Of a DNA stretch of 64,000 nucleotides, positions 18,136-27,254 are shown in pieces; within the stretch, counting starts at the first letter, position 1; the number at the start of each line of letters is the position of its first letter. The notes beneath the pieces were generated by a model. It was not told the DNA's origin. It searched no databases and saw only the letters and a list, made by a program, of their open reading frames with translations. Made by a program: the position numbers and the translations under genes. The DNA is taken from the NCBI GenBank assembly GCA_963726775.1, contig CAVSDL010000013.1, forward strand, positions 1 to 64,000. Reading direction: 5' to 3'. This stretch comes from CAIWHR01 sp963726775 (GTDB lineage Bacteria > Pseudomonadota > Gammaproteobacteria > Burkholderiales > Casimicrobiaceae).

Positions 18136-18342
18136 CTACTCGAGCGACTTGATGCTCGACGCCTGGTCCCCCTTCGGACCTGTCGTGATGTCAAACGATA
18201 CCTTCTGATTTTCGCGCAGGCTCTTGTGGCCGTCGCCCTCGATGGCCGAAAAATGCGCAAACACGTCCTTGCCGCCGTTGTCGGGCGTAATGAAACCGAA
18301 GCCCTTGCCGTCGTTGAACCATTTGACGATACCTGTAGTCAT
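18136..18342 (-). CDS. cspA: Cold-shock domain protein
   Basis: The 68-residue protein is a full CspA-family OB fold, with RNP1 GKGFGFI and RNP2 VFAHFSAI. It binds single-stranded nucleic acid and acts as an RNA chaperone in the cytoplasm. ATG 18342 has AGGAG nine bases upstream; the frame extension to 18366 has none. A terminator follows the gene. A possible promoter at 18481-18509 would give a leader of about 130 bases, in keeping with the long leaders of many csp genes. Confidence 0.92.
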   Translation of the reverse strand: MTTGIVKWFNDGKGFGFITPDNGGKDVFAHFSAIEGDGHKSLRENQKVSFDITTGPKGDQASSIKSLE

Positions 18343-18655
18343 GTCTACCGCTCCTGTGAAAGGCAAATGACGGGTGTAAGCCCGCGTGCGGGACCTTCAA
18401 GGGAGAGAGGCGACGACCTGAGGAATGCCGCTAACGGCAACGACCGGACCAGCAATTTCACTTGAGGAACCTGCCTCCTACTCCTACACGCTTCTCATGG
18501 TTGCGTCAACGGATGTCGGCGAATCGCCCCTGCGCAACCACGAGACGGCCGGGCTAGAATCCGCACGGAGCACGCTTTCCCGAAAGGGTCGACGCGAGTT
18601 TCGAGAAAGCCGCCGGCCGGATGCCCCGAACGCACCCGCGCAAGAAATCCACGCC
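18343..18655. other. Divergent region between the cold-shock gene and putA
   Basis: On the minus strand a TTGACG -35 and TAGGAG -10 with 17-bp spacing may start the cold-shock transcript near 18474. On the plus strand a TAGAAT hexamer at 18555-18560 could be the -10 of putA, though its -35 is poor. No gene is seen. Confidence 0.35.
18481..18509 (-). promoter_or_regulatory. Candidate promoter of the cold-shock gene
   Basis: TTGACG at 18509-18504 (minus strand), a 17-base spacer and TAGGAG at 18486-18481. The -35 matches 5 of 6; the -10 only 3 of 6. Confidence 0.3.
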
Positions 18656-21600
18656 ATGCCCACTGGTTTCGATTTCGCCTTTCCAAGCGAGCGCGCAGGC
18701 GATGCGCTCCTCTCGCTGCGCCGGCGCATCGCCGACACCTATCGTGCGGGCGAAGCGGCGACGGTCCGTGCGCTGATCGCCGAAGCGCGCTTTGCGCCGT
18801 CGGACCTTGCGCAAACGCAGGCGGTGGCCACGACGCTCGCCGCGGCGGTGCGCGCCGAACGCTCGAAAGCCGGCGGCGTCGATGCGTTGATGCTCGAGTT
18901 CTCGCTCGACAGCCGCGAGGGCGTCGCGCTGATGTGTCTCGCCGAAGCGCTGCTGCGGATCCCGGACGCCGCCACGCGCGACCGCCTCATCCGCGACAAG
19001 GTGAGCCGCGGCGACTGGCGGGCGCACGTCGGCGCATCGCCGTCACTGTTCGTCAACGCCGCGGCGTGGGGATTGCTGGTCACCGGCCGGCTCGTCGACA
19101 CCCGCAGCGAAGGCGCGCTCGAGCAGGCGCTCGCCTCGCTGTTGCGCAAGGGAGGCGAGCCGCTGATTCGCAAGGGCGTCGACCTGGCGATGCGGCTCCT
19201 CGGCCGGCAGTTCGTTACCGGACGCACGATCGGCGAAGCGCTCGCGAACGCCCGCGAGCGGGAGGCACGCGGCTACACGTTCTCGTTCGACATGCTGGGC
19301 GAGGCGGCGATGACGTCCGTCGACGCCGAGCGCTACTTCGCAGACTACGAAGCCGCCATCCATGCGATCGGCCGCGCCGCAGGCGGGCGTGGAGTCACCG
19401 GCGGACCCGGCATTTCGGTGAAACTCTCGGCGCTTCATCCTCGCTACTCGCGGACACAGCGCGAGCGGGTTCATGCGGAATTGCTGCCGCGCGTTGCCCG
19501 ATTGGCCTTGCTTGCCAGGCGTTACGACATCGGCATGGCGATCGACGCCGAGGAGGCCGATCGTCTCGATCTCTCGCTCGATCTCCTTGCTGCCCTCGCC
19601 GCGGATCCCGCTCTTGCCGGATGGGATGGCCTCGGCTTCGTCGTGCAGGCCTACCAGAAACGCGCGCGGCATGTGGTCGACTGGATCGTCGCGCTGGCAA
19701 GGCAGCAAAGGCGTCGCCTGATGCTGCGGCTCGTGAAGGGCGCCTATTGGGATGCCGAGATCAAGCGCGCGCAAGTCGACGGCCTTCCCGGCTATCCCGT
19801 CTTCACACGCAAGGTGCACACCGATGTCGCGTACCTCGCCTGCGCGAAGGCCATGCTCGACGCAACCGACGTGCTCTATCCGCAGTTCGCGAGTCACAAT
19901 GCGTTCACCATTGCGGCAGTCCACGTGCTCGCCGGCAAGGCCCGCTACGAATTCCAGTGCCTGCACGGGATGGGCGAGAGCATCTTCGATCAGGTGGTCG
20001 GCCCGGGCAAGCTCGATCATGCGTGCCGTATCTACGCGCCGGTCGGCTCGCACGAGACCCTGCTCGCGTACCTCGTGCGGCGGTTGCTGGAAAATGGCGC
20101 CAACAGTTCGTTCGTCAACCAGATCGTCGATCCGGGCGTGAGCCTCGCGTCGCTGGTCCTGGATCCGGTCGCCGCGGCCGAGAGAACGGGCGGCGCGCCG
20201 CACGCGAACATTGCGGCGCCGATCGCGCTCCTGCCGGGCCGCGCGAATTCGCGCGGCCTCGACCTGTCCGATGACGCCGAGCTGCGGTCGTTGGCGGGCA
20301 GTCTCGCGGAGGCGCCACTGCGCACGAATGCGGCGCCGCTGATCACCGGCCCCGGGACGCATTCGCATCTCGATACCGATGGCGACGCATTGCCTGCCGC
20401 AGCGACAGCGGGCGTGAAACCCCTTGCCGGCGCCATCGACATCGTGAACCCGGCGGATCGCGACGATGTCGTCGGAACCGTCGTCGATGCGTTGCCGGGC
20501 GATGCGGCAGACGCGATCGGGATCGCCGCCGGAGAAGGTGCCAAGTGGTCGCGCACGCCGGCCGCCGATCGGGCGGCCTGCCTCGAGCGTGCTGCCGATA
20601 TCCTCGAGGCGGAGCGTGCGCATTTCATCGGGCTCGCGGTGCGCGAAGCCGGCAAGACGCTCGGCAATGCCGTCGCCGAGGTGCGCGAGGCGATCGACTT
20701 CCTGCGCTATTACGCGGCGGAGGCGCGATGCGAGCTGGCCGCGCCGGGCATTGTCGCGCGCGGACCGATCGTCGCAATCTCGCCGTGGAATTTTCCACTG
20801 GCGATATTCGTAGGAGAGGTTGGCGCGGCGCTCGCCGCCGGCAACCCGGTGCTCGCCAAGCCGGCGGAGCAGACGCCGCTGATCGCATATGAAGCCGTAC
20901 GCGTTCTGCATCGCGCTGGCATTCCGACCGCCGCGCTGCAGTTGCTGCCCGGTCGTGGCGAGACGGTCGGCGCGGCGCTGGTTGCCGATGCGCGAATCGC
21001 CGGCGTCATCTTCACCGGGTCCACCGAGGTCGCGCGCCTGATTCACCGGCAGCTGGCGCCGCGCGACGACGATCCGGTGCTGATCGCCGAGACCGGCGGC
21101 CAGAACGCAATGATCGTCGACAGCTCGGCGCTGGCCGAGCAGGTCGTCACCGACGTTCTCGCGTCCGCGTTCGACAGCGCCGGGCAGCGCTGCTCGGCAC
21201 TGCGCGTCCTTTGCCTGCAGGACGACGTCGCGGCGCACATGCTGGAAATGCTGAAGGGTGCGATGCGCGAACTCGCGATCGGCGATCCGCGGCGTTTGGC
21301 GACGGACGTCGGGCCGGTGATCGATGCGCAGGCGCAATCGGCGCTTGGCGAACATGTCGAACGGATGCGCGCGCTGTCGTTCGAAGTGTTCCAGTTGCCA
21401 CTGCCGGCGGATTGCGCGCGCGGCACGTTCGTCGCGCCGACGCTGATCGAACTTTCCAGCATCGACGCGCTCGCGCATCTGACGCACGAGGTCTTTGGTC
21501 CGGTCCTGCATGTGGTTCGCTGGCACCGCGACGAGTTGCCGCTGTTGATCGACCGGATCAACGCGCTGGGGTATGGACTTACGCACGGCATCCACACGCG

Positions 21601-22240
21601 GATCGACGAGACCGCGGAAGAAATCCTCGCCCGCGTGCGCGCCGGCAATGTCTACGTCAACCGCAACATGGTCGGCGCCGTCGTGGGTGTCCAGCCGTTC
21701 GGCGGCCACGGTCTCTCCGGCACCGGACCGAAGGCGGGCGGGCCCCTGTATCTGCGCCGGCTCGTGCGCGGCGCCGGAGTTGCGACACCGCCTGCAGGGC
21801 CTGTCACGCTCCCCGGCCCGACCGGAGAATCGAACACGCTCGAGTTTCACCCGCGCGGCGTCGTCGCCTGTATTGCCGACGACGAACAGGCGCTGATTGC
21901 ACAGGCCAGGGCGGCGCTGTCCGCGGGCAACACGCCGCTCATGCTGCGCAACCACCTTTCGCTGCGCGTACGCGGCCTAGACGGCCAGCGCGTCGACTAC
22001 GCCGATGCGCTCGATCCGTCGGCGATCGATGCGGTGCTCCTCGACTCCGCGCCGGACCACGCGCGCCGCGTGCGCACCGAGTTCGCTGCCGCGCCGGGAA
22101 AGATCGTTCCGGTCATCGGTCCCGGGCCCGATGGCACCTACGATGCCGCACGGCTTGTCATGGAACGGACCGTGACCGTCAATACATCTGCCGCCGGCGG
22201 CAATGCCGCGCTGCTGTCGCTTGCCGAGGACGGCCCGTAG
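18656..22240 (+). CDS. putA: Bifunctional proline dehydrogenase / L-glutamate gamma-semialdehyde dehydrogenase
   Basis: The 1194-residue protein has a proline dehydrogenase domain (about 110-450, with GPGISVKLSALHPRY and LRLVKGAYWDAEIK), then an aldehyde dehydrogenase domain (about 530-1010) with FTGSTEVA, AETGGQNAMIV and catalytic Cys846 in AGQRCSA. A further ALDH-like C-terminal part follows. It lacks the N-terminal ribbon-helix-helix domain of E. coli PutA, so it should be an enzyme only and not its own repressor. It oxidises proline to glutamate with electrons to quinone and NAD. ATG 18656 keeps the natural domain start. The next gene, 44 bases on, is an ornithine cyclodeaminase relative that may be co-transcribed. 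Confidence 0.93.
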   Translation: MPTGFDFAFPSERAGDALLSLRRRIADTYRAGEAATVRALIAEARFAPSDLAQTQAVATTLAAAVRAERSKAGGVDALMLEFSLDSREGVALMCLAEALLRIPDAATRDRLIRDKVSRGDWRAHVGASPSLFVNAAAWGLLVTGRLVDTRSEGALEQALASLLRKGGEPLIRKGVDLAMRLLGRQFVTGRTIGEALANAREREARGYTFSFDMLGEAAMTSVDAERYFADYEAAIHAIGRAAGGRGVTGGPGISVKLSALHPRYSRTQRERVHAELLPRVARLALLARRYDIGMAIDAEEADRLDLSLDLLAALAADPALAGWDGLGFVVQAYQKRARHVVDWIVALARQQRRRLMLRLVKGAYWDAEIKRAQVDGLPGYPVFTRKVHTDVAYLACAKAMLDATDVLYPQFASHNAFTIAAVHVLAGKARYEFQCLHGMGESIFDQVVGPGKLDHACRIYAPVGSHETLLAYLVRRLLENGANSSFVNQIVDPGVSLASLVLDPVAAAERTGGAPHANIAAPIALLPGRANSRGLDLSDDAELRSLAGSLAEAPLRTNAAPLITGPGTHSHLDTDGDALPAAATAGVKPLAGAIDIVNPADRDDVVGTVVDALPGDAADAIGIAAGEGAKWSRTPAADRAACLERAADILEAERAHFIGLAVREAGKTLGNAVAEVREAIDFLRYYAAEARCELAAPGIVARGPIVAISPWNFPLAIFVGEVGAALAAGNPVLAKPAEQTPLIAYEAVRVLHRAGIPTAALQLLPGRGETVGAALVADARIAGVIFTGSTEVARLIHRQLAPRDDDPVLIAETGGQNAMIVDSSALAEQVVTDVLASAFDSAGQRCSALRVLCLQDDVAAHMLEMLKGAMRELAIGDPRRLATDVGPVIDAQAQSALGEHVERMRALSFEVFQLPLPADCARGTFVAPTLIELSSIDALAHLTHEVFGPVLHVVRWHRDELPLLIDRINALGYGLTHGIHTRIDETAEEILARVRAGNVYVNRNMVGAVVGVQPFGGHGLSGTGPKAGGPLYLRRLVRGAGVATPPAGPVTLPGPTGESNTLEFHPRGVVACIADDEQALIAQARAALSAGNTPLMLRNHLSLRVRGLDGQRVDYADALDPSAIDAVLLDSAPDHARRVRTEFAAAPGKIVPVIGPGPDGTYDAARLVMERTVTVNTSAAGGNAALLSLAEDGP

Positions 22241-22283
22241 GCTCGATTGGATCGTCCGGCCCTGGACCCGGCCACTACCGCCC

Positions 22284-23234
22284 ATGCGCTACTTCGACGC
22301 CGCCATGATCCGCGCCCGCCTGCCCTGGCCGCGGATGCTCGATGCGCTGGAAGCCATGCTGAAAGCGGACGTTGCCGCGCCGCTCCGCGCGCACCACGCG
22401 ATCGACGTTCCGGGCGAGACCGCGGCGTCGCTGCTGCTGATGCCCGCGTGGCGGACGGGACAACGCATCGGCGTCAAGCTCGTCACGGTGTTTCCGGGCA
22501 ACCGCGATCGCCGGGAGCGCGCGGTCAACGCGGTGTACGCGCTGTTCGATGCGCGCGACGGCGCGCCGCTCGCGCTGTTCGACGGCGAGGAGATCACGGC
22601 GCGGCGCACCGCGGGCGCGTCGGCGTTCGCGGCACGGTACCTCGCACGACGCGATGCCGCGCACCTGGTGATGATCGGCGCCGGCCGACAGGCGCGCGGC
22701 CTCGTCGAGGCGCACCGGAGCGTGCGTCCGATCGAGCGCGTCAGCCTGTGGAGCCGCACCCCGGAGCACGCGGAAGCCGCCGCCCGCGACATGGCGCGCG
22801 ACGGCCTGCCGGTTGCGGCGGTGGGCGATCTCGAGGCGGCGGTGCGCGCGGCCGACGTGGTCTCGTGCGCGACGCTTTCCAACGTTCCGCTCGTGAAGGG
22901 CGCATGGCTTCGGCCTGGCGTGCACCTCGATCTGGTCGGCGCCTTCGCCGCGCACATGCGCGAGACGGACGACGCGGCGATGCGCCGGGCGGACCTCATC
23001 GTTGTCGACGATCGGCGCGCGGCGCTTGCGGAAGGCGGCGACCTCGTTCAGGCGATGAAGGCGGGAGCGATAGCGGAGGACAGCATCGCCGTGGATCTGC
23101 GCGACCTGGCCCGAGGCGCGCATAACGGCCGTGCGCGCGACGATGCGGTCACGGTGTTCAAGTCCGTCGGGTTCGCGCTCGAGGATCTCGCCGCCGCGGA
23201 GGCGGTGTTCGACGCGGAAGGATTCGCATGCTGA
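22284..23234 (+). CDS. Ornithine cyclodeaminase / mu-crystallin family protein
   Basis: The 316-residue protein has the family's N-terminal substrate region (GVKLVTVFPGNRDR, with Lys and Arg) and a Rossmann NAD(P) motif VMIGAGRQARGLVEAH. SCATLSNVPLVKGAWLRPGVHLDLVGAF is the typical core near residues 192-219. The family includes ornithine cyclodeaminase and pyrroline-2-carboxylate reductase; both connect to proline, which suits its place right after putA. Which reaction it runs is not clear from the sequence. ATG 22284 is the first start after the putA stop. Confidence 0.85.
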   Translation: MRYFDAAMIRARLPWPRMLDALEAMLKADVAAPLRAHHAIDVPGETAASLLLMPAWRTGQRIGVKLVTVFPGNRDRRERAVNAVYALFDARDGAPLALFDGEEITARRTAGASAFAARYLARRDAAHLVMIGAGRQARGLVEAHRSVRPIERVSLWSRTPEHAEAAARDMARDGLPVAAVGDLEAAVRAADVVSCATLSNVPLVKGAWLRPGVHLDLVGAFAAHMRETDDAAMRRADLIVVDDRRAALAEGGDLVQAMKAGAIAEDSIAVDLRDLARGAHNGRARDDAVTVFKSVGFALEDLAAAEAVFDAEGFAC

Positions 23235-23304
23235 GGTGGGCACAAGGTGCGCCCGTCCCGATGCGCGCGGTCGCGCCAGCGACATCCTTCGGGGCGGGTC
23301 CAGA

Positions 23305-24030
23305 GTGAAACAACACGCGGCCCTTCGCGCGCGCGCCCTCTCCGCGATTCCCGATGCGCCCGTTACCGTGGAGACGCGGGCGCTGGCCCGGGATCCAACG
23401 ACAATCCTCCATGCGATCGGCGACAGCTGGCTGCTGATCGCCGCGCACGGCGATCTCGCTTGTGTGTTCGGCGACATCGACCCAAGGGCGCTCGATGCGA
23501 TTCTCGACATGGCGGGCTTCGACGGCGCGCTGTTGCTCCCCGACACGGGCGCGACGAGATGGTCCGCGGGCTGGGCCGCCGAGCGCGCGCTGATCCGCAC
23601 GGCGGCTGCGGGTGCGCGCGCGGCGTCGCCGGTCCCGATGGCACCCGGGACCGCGCCCATCGTGCGCCGCCTGGCGACGCGTGACGAATTGGGGCACGTC
23701 CCCGCAAGCTTGCGCGAGGAACTCGAGCGGGCCCTTGCGACGCGCGAGGTCTTCGCCGCATTTTGCGGCGCCACGCCGGTGAGCTTCGCTTACGTGTCGC
23801 TCGAAACGGAGCACCACGGCGACCTGTCGATCGACACGCTGGAGGCGTTCCGAGGGCGCGGTTACGGTGCCGCGGCGCTGCACCCGGTGATCGTCGGCCT
23901 GGCGGTGCGCGGTGTGCGGCCGGTCTGGGGCGCGATCGAGAGCAATGCCGGATCGATCGCGTTGGCGCGAAGCCTCGGGTTCACCGAGCCTGCGGGAACG
24001 CTGTGGGTCGCGGCCCGGCGGCGCGCTTGA
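23305..24030 (+). CDS. GNAT-family N-acetyltransferase
   Basis: The 241-residue protein has its acetyltransferase core in the C-terminal half: DTLEAFRGRGYGAAALHPVIVGL contains the acetyl-CoA binding RGRGYGAA loop, followed by SNAGSIALARSLGFTE. The N-terminal half is variable. GTG 23305 is chosen because GGGCGGG stands upstream and earlier frames overlap the previous gene. The acceptor substrate is unknown. It is convergent with the small HigA-like gene. Confidence 0.8.
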   Translation: MKQHAALRARALSAIPDAPVTVETRALARDPTTILHAIGDSWLLIAAHGDLACVFGDIDPRALDAILDMAGFDGALLLPDTGATRWSAGWAAERALIRTAAAGARAASPVPMAPGTAPIVRRLATRDELGHVPASLREELERALATREVFAAFCGATPVSFAYVSLETEHHGDLSIDTLEAFRGRGYGAAALHPVIVGLAVRGVRPVWGAIESNAGSIALARSLGFTEPAGTLWVAARRRA

Positions 24031-24076
24031 CGATCGGATGCGGCTCGCGGCTCCACGCCCGGCCGCGGCACCGCGT

Positions 24077-24262
24077 TCACTGGATCGACGATCCAGGCGG
24101 GCAGTGTCGCGCCTCGTAGTCCTCGATCAGCGCCACGAGCTCGTCGAAACGCCGTCCCGCGGGCGTGTCGGGATCGGTCGCCATCAGGGCCTCGAGCTCG
24201 CCAAGTGCCGCGAGGTACGCGCATTCGGTTTCTATTTTCCGGGGATCGAGCAGGTGCGCCAT
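24077..24262 (-). CDS. HigA-type antitoxin N-terminal domain protein without HTH
   Basis: The 61-residue protein resembles the first 50 residues of HigA-like regulators (COG5499): IETECAYLAALGELEALMATD then TPAGRRFDELVALIEDYEARH. In the full-length family this is followed by a helix-turn-helix domain; here the frame ends with CPPGSSIQ and a stop, and no HTH lies downstream. ATG 24262 has a strong GGAGG seven bases upstream, so it is probably expressed. No higB-like toxin gene is adjacent. It may be a remnant or a stand-alone small protein. Confidence 0.7.
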   Translation of the reverse strand: MAHLLDPRKIETECAYLAALGELEALMATDPDTPAGRRFDELVALIEDYEARHCPPGSSIQ

Positions 24263-24430
24263 GGCATGTCCTCCAGGTCGATGTGAATGGGGCAGGCGCG
24301 GGCGCATCGCGCCGGCCTCGCCGGACTACCGGCAGCAGGGCATGCGATGCGCACGGGTTGCCATCATCGCCGCGACAAGGGGATTCCCGCCATTGGACGT
24401 TTGGCTGAAGCAAGGGTGTCGGCGCCGCGG

Positions 24431-24736
24431 TCACAACCGGAAGCCGTCGGGCAGGAGCGCTTGCGCCTCGGGATGACCCTTCATGTAGGTGCGTACGAAA
24501 GAACACCATGGCTCGACCTTGAGTCCGTTCGCTGCGGCGTGGGCGAGCGCCGCGCGGACGAGCTGGCCGGCGATCCCGCGCCCTTCGAGTTGCGGGGGAA
24601 CGTCGGTGTGGTGCATCCGCATCACGCCTTCGACCCGATGGTAGTCGGCGCGGCAGAGCAAGCCGTCCACCGTGGCCTCGAAGCGCGAAGCGGCCTCGTT
24701 GTGCCGGACGTGGAGCCGTGCCTTGTCGTCGTTCAT
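24431..24736 (-). CDS. Small GNAT-like acetyltransferase (YjdJ type)
   Basis: The 101-residue protein matches the short GNAT family of about 95 residues: it has YHRVEGVMRMHHTDVPPQLEGRG followed by IAGQLVRAALAHA and ends in KVEPWCSFVRTYMKGHPEAQALL, in which the conserved CSFV and HPE blocks are visible. ATG 24736 begins the domain directly. The gene is 43 bases downstream of the dioxygenase gene and may belong to the same operon. Substrate unknown. Confidence 0.85.
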   Translation of the reverse strand: MNDDKARLHVRHNEAASRFEATVDGLLCRADYHRVEGVMRMHHTDVPPQLEGRGIAGQLVRAALAHAAANGLKVEPWCSFVRTYMKGHPEAQALLPDGFRL

Positions 24737-24779
24737 GTTGCCGCGACGAGCGATTGCCGGACTCGGCCTTCGGTCCCGG

Positions 24780-25583
24780 TCAATGCGCTCTCGCCGGACC
24801 CTGACGGAACAGGTACGAGTCCATCGCGAGCGCGCCGGCTTCGAAGCCTTCGACAATGCGTTCGGCGGTGGGGTCGGCGCCGGCCGCGCCCCACGCCACG
24901 TGAAGCGGAAGGAAATGCTCCTCGGTCGGATGCGCGCGTTCGGCATCCGGGGCCTGCTCGCGATAGCCGACGAGCGCCGCGGTATCGCGCGCCGTCAGGC
25001 GCTCGCGCAGCCAGTCGGTGAACGCCTGCGCGTAACGCATCGGCTCCTGTCGCCGCGGATTCGCCATCCAATCGCGCAGATTGTGCGTCGCATGGCCGGA
25101 ACCGACGATCAGTATCCCGTCATCGGCGAGCGGGGCGAGCGCGTGCCCGAGCTGCAGGTGGCGCGAGGTTCCCAGCGCCGGCTGCACCGAGAGTTGCGCG
25201 ACCGGCACGTCGGCCTCGGGATACATCCACATCAGGGGCACCCATGCGCCGTGGTCGAAACCGCGGCAGCCATCGATGCCCGCAGTGATGCCCGCCTCCT
25301 TCAGCAGCGCGACGGCCTCCGCGGCGACACCGGGCGCGCCGGGGGCGCCATAGCGAAGCTTGTAGAGTTCCGCAGGGAAGCCGCCGAAATCGTGGATCGT
25401 TTCCGGCTTCGGATTGCCGGTCACCATCGGCACCGACGTTTCCCAATGGGCGGAGACCATCAGCACGGCACGCGGACGCGGGAGTGTGCGGCCCAGTCTT
25501 GCCCAGGCCTTTCCGGCGGCGCCCGGGTCGACCGCGTGCATCGGCGACCCGTGGGAAAGAAAGAGCGTGGGAAGGCGGTTCAT
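24780..25583 (-). CDS. ygiD: DODA-type extradiol aromatic ring-opening dioxygenase
   Basis: The 267-residue protein belongs to the class III extradiol dioxygenase family (LigB/DODA/YgiD). LFLSHGSPMHAVDPG at the start, SAHWET, GFDHGAWVPL and GSGHATHNLRD supply the histidines expected for the metal site. It should cleave catechol-type rings such as DOPA. ATG 25583 starts the conserved domain; an extension to 25847 would overlap the DoxX gene. It lies after doxX in a minus-strand operon divergent from a LysR regulator. Confidence 0.87.
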   Translation of the reverse strand: MNRLPTLFLSHGSPMHAVDPGAAGKAWARLGRTLPRPRAVLMVSAHWETSVPMVTGNPKPETIHDFGGFPAELYKLRYGAPGAPGVAAEAVALLKEAGITAGIDGCRGFDHGAWVPLMWMYPEADVPVAQLSVQPALGTSRHLQLGHALAPLADDGILIVGSGHATHNLRDWMANPRRQEPMRYAQAFTDWLRERLTARDTAALVGYREQAPDAERAHPTEEHFLPLHVAWGAAGADPTAERIVEGFEAGALAMDSYLFRQGPARAH

Positions 25584-25695
25584 ATCCTTGCAGCGCGGAT
25601 CACGGTGAAAGATCGAAGTTGAGCATACCGGACCGCGCGGCGCGTGGCGCTGCGGCGGCGGCCCGGGGTCGGAGCGAACGGCGATTCGCGCGTCT

Positions 25696-26115
25696 TCAGG
25701 CGCGGTGCATTGCAGGTGCCGAACGCGTGGGGCGCAGCGCGTACGCGCCATCGCCGAGCAGCGCCTGGACGAAGAGCGTGACCGTCCAGAAGGCCGGATA
25801 TTCCCAGCCGCCATTGGGTACGTTGAACAGCCAGCCGTTGCCGGCATGCGCCCACGTGGCGCCGAGCAGGATCGGCACCAGGGTCAGCGCGACGATGCGG
25901 GTTTGCACGCCGAGCACCAGCAAGACGCCGCCGACCAATTCGACCGCAAAGGTCGCGTAGCCGAGGGCGCCCGGAAGCCCGAGCGACTCGAAAAACTTTG
26001 CGGTTCCGGGCAATGTAAACACGAAGTACTTGAGCAGCGCGTGGGCGATGAACATCGTTCCCAGCGATAGGCGCAGCAGCAGCGCTGCGATGGTGGTCTG
26101 GCGGGCGTCGGTCAT
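25696..26115 (-). CDS. DoxX-family membrane protein
   Basis: The 139-residue protein has four hydrophobic helices and the DoxX pattern: LLRLSLGTMFIAHALLKY, then VELVGGVLLVLGVQTR, then HAGNGWLFNVPNGGWEYP. DoxX proteins are inner-membrane proteins linked to redox or quinone-related chemistry. ATG 26115 has AGGAG seven bases upstream. First gene of the doxX-dioxygenase operon, with an LysR gene on the other side of a 126-bp control region. Confidence 0.87.
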   Translation of the reverse strand: MTDARQTTIAALLLRLSLGTMFIAHALLKYFVFTLPGTAKFFESLGLPGALGYATFAVELVGGVLLVLGVQTRIVALTLVPILLGATWAHAGNGWLFNVPNGGWEYPAFWTVTLFVQALLGDGAYALRPTRSAPAMHRA

Positions 26116-26169
26116 GGGGACTCCTGGGGGTGAAATGCGCCGTGTGGCGCGACGGAGCGAATGATGAGG

Positions 26170-26226
26170 CTTGCCCAATGCAAGATAAATGGGAAGGCAA
26201 TTGAAATATTGTTGCAGTTATTGCAA
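26170..26226. promoter_or_regulatory. Two perfect dyads, likely LysR operators
   Basis: CTTGC-CCAAT-GCAAG at 26170-26184 and TTGCA-GTTAT-TGCAA at 26212-26226 are perfect 5-5-5 dyads sharing TTGC...GCAA half-sites. They lie in the A/T-rich region between doxX and the LysR gene, where LysR-type regulators usually bind. The assignment to this regulator is inferred. Confidence 0.5.
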
Positions 26227-26241
26227 TAATAGGCGCGAACC

Positions 26242-27183
26242 ATGGATCGCTTCCACGCCATCGCCGCGTTCGTCAAGGTGGTCGAATCGGGCAGCTTCGC
26301 GCGCGCGGCGGAGCGACTGGACGTTTCCGTGTCTTCGGTTTCGCGCCACGTGACCGAACTCGAGGCGCACCTCGACGCCCGGCTGCTCAATCGCACGACG
26401 CGCCGCCTTTCCCTCACCGAAACCGGCCGCACCTTCCACGAGCGCGCGGTGCAATTGCTCGCCGACCTCGAGGAGGCCGAGCAGTCGGCGGGTGCCGGAA
26501 CGGTCAGGCCGCGCGGCACGCTGCGCCTCACCTGCGGCATCGCGTTCGGCATTCATCATCTCGCCCCGGCCATCGCCGTGTTCATGTCCCGCTTTCCGGA
26601 AATGCGCTTCGACGTCGAGCTGTCGGATCGCATGGTGGATCTCGTCGACGAAGGTTTCGACGTCGCAGTGCGCATTGGCGGGATCGGAGGCCAGAATCTC
26701 GTCGGCCGCAAGGTCGGCATGACCCGCCTGATCTGCTACGCGGCGCCTTCGTATCTCGCGCGCCACGGCGAGCCGCGCACGCCCGAGGATCTCGCGGCGC
26801 ATACCTGCCTTACTTACGAATACGCGCAGCAGAAGGATGTCTGGGCATTTCTCGACCGCGAGGGCCGGGAACGCAATGCCCGGATTGCAGGGCCGGTACA
26901 CGCCAACAACGGCGACTTCCTGGAAGCGATGGCGCTCGAGGGTATTGGAATCGGCTATCAGCCGGATTTCATCGTCGGACCGGATGTGCGCGCCGGCCGG
27001 CTCGTGCCGATCCTGCGCGCGTTCGCGCCGCCACCGTCAGGCATTCACGTCCTGTATCCCAGCCGGCGCCACCTTTCGGCCAAGGTGCGCGCCTTCACCG
27101 ATTTTCTGGCAGAGCGGTTTGCGGGCGCGGAATGGGCGCTGGACGGCGGGGCGGCGGCAAAGTCGCGATCGCCGCGGCGCTGA
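26242..27183 (+). CDS. LysR-family transcriptional regulator
   Basis: The 313-residue protein has the LysR winged HTH at residues 1-60 (FVKVVESGSFARAAERLDVSVSSVSRHVTELE) and a periplasmic-binding-like effector domain from about 90. It resembles the DNA-binding activators around small redox or aromatic genes. It is divergent from the doxX-dioxygenase operon, which it likely controls together with its own gene through the dyads at 26170-26226. The effector is unknown. Confidence 0.9.
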   Translation: MDRFHAIAAFVKVVESGSFARAAERLDVSVSSVSRHVTELEAHLDARLLNRTTRRLSLTETGRTFHERAVQLLADLEEAEQSAGAGTVRPRGTLRLTCGIAFGIHHLAPAIAVFMSRFPEMRFDVELSDRMVDLVDEGFDVAVRIGGIGGQNLVGRKVGMTRLICYAAPSYLARHGEPRTPEDLAAHTCLTYEYAQQKDVWAFLDREGRERNARIAGPVHANNGDFLEAMALEGIGIGYQPDFIVGPDVRAGRLVPILRAFAPPPSGIHVLYPSRRHLSAKVRAFTDFLAERFAGAEWALDGGAAAKSRSPRR

Positions 27184-27254
27184 CCCGCGCTCTGTTGCGG
27201 GCGCTCGACCGGAGGAACCGCTTTCGCCGCAGAAGATGCCTGCGCCGGTGCGCA

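Noticed and set aside
19043..21955. 970-codon minus-strand frame opposite putA
   Set aside because: It has no recognisable domains and covers a gene with intact catalytic motifs on the other strand.
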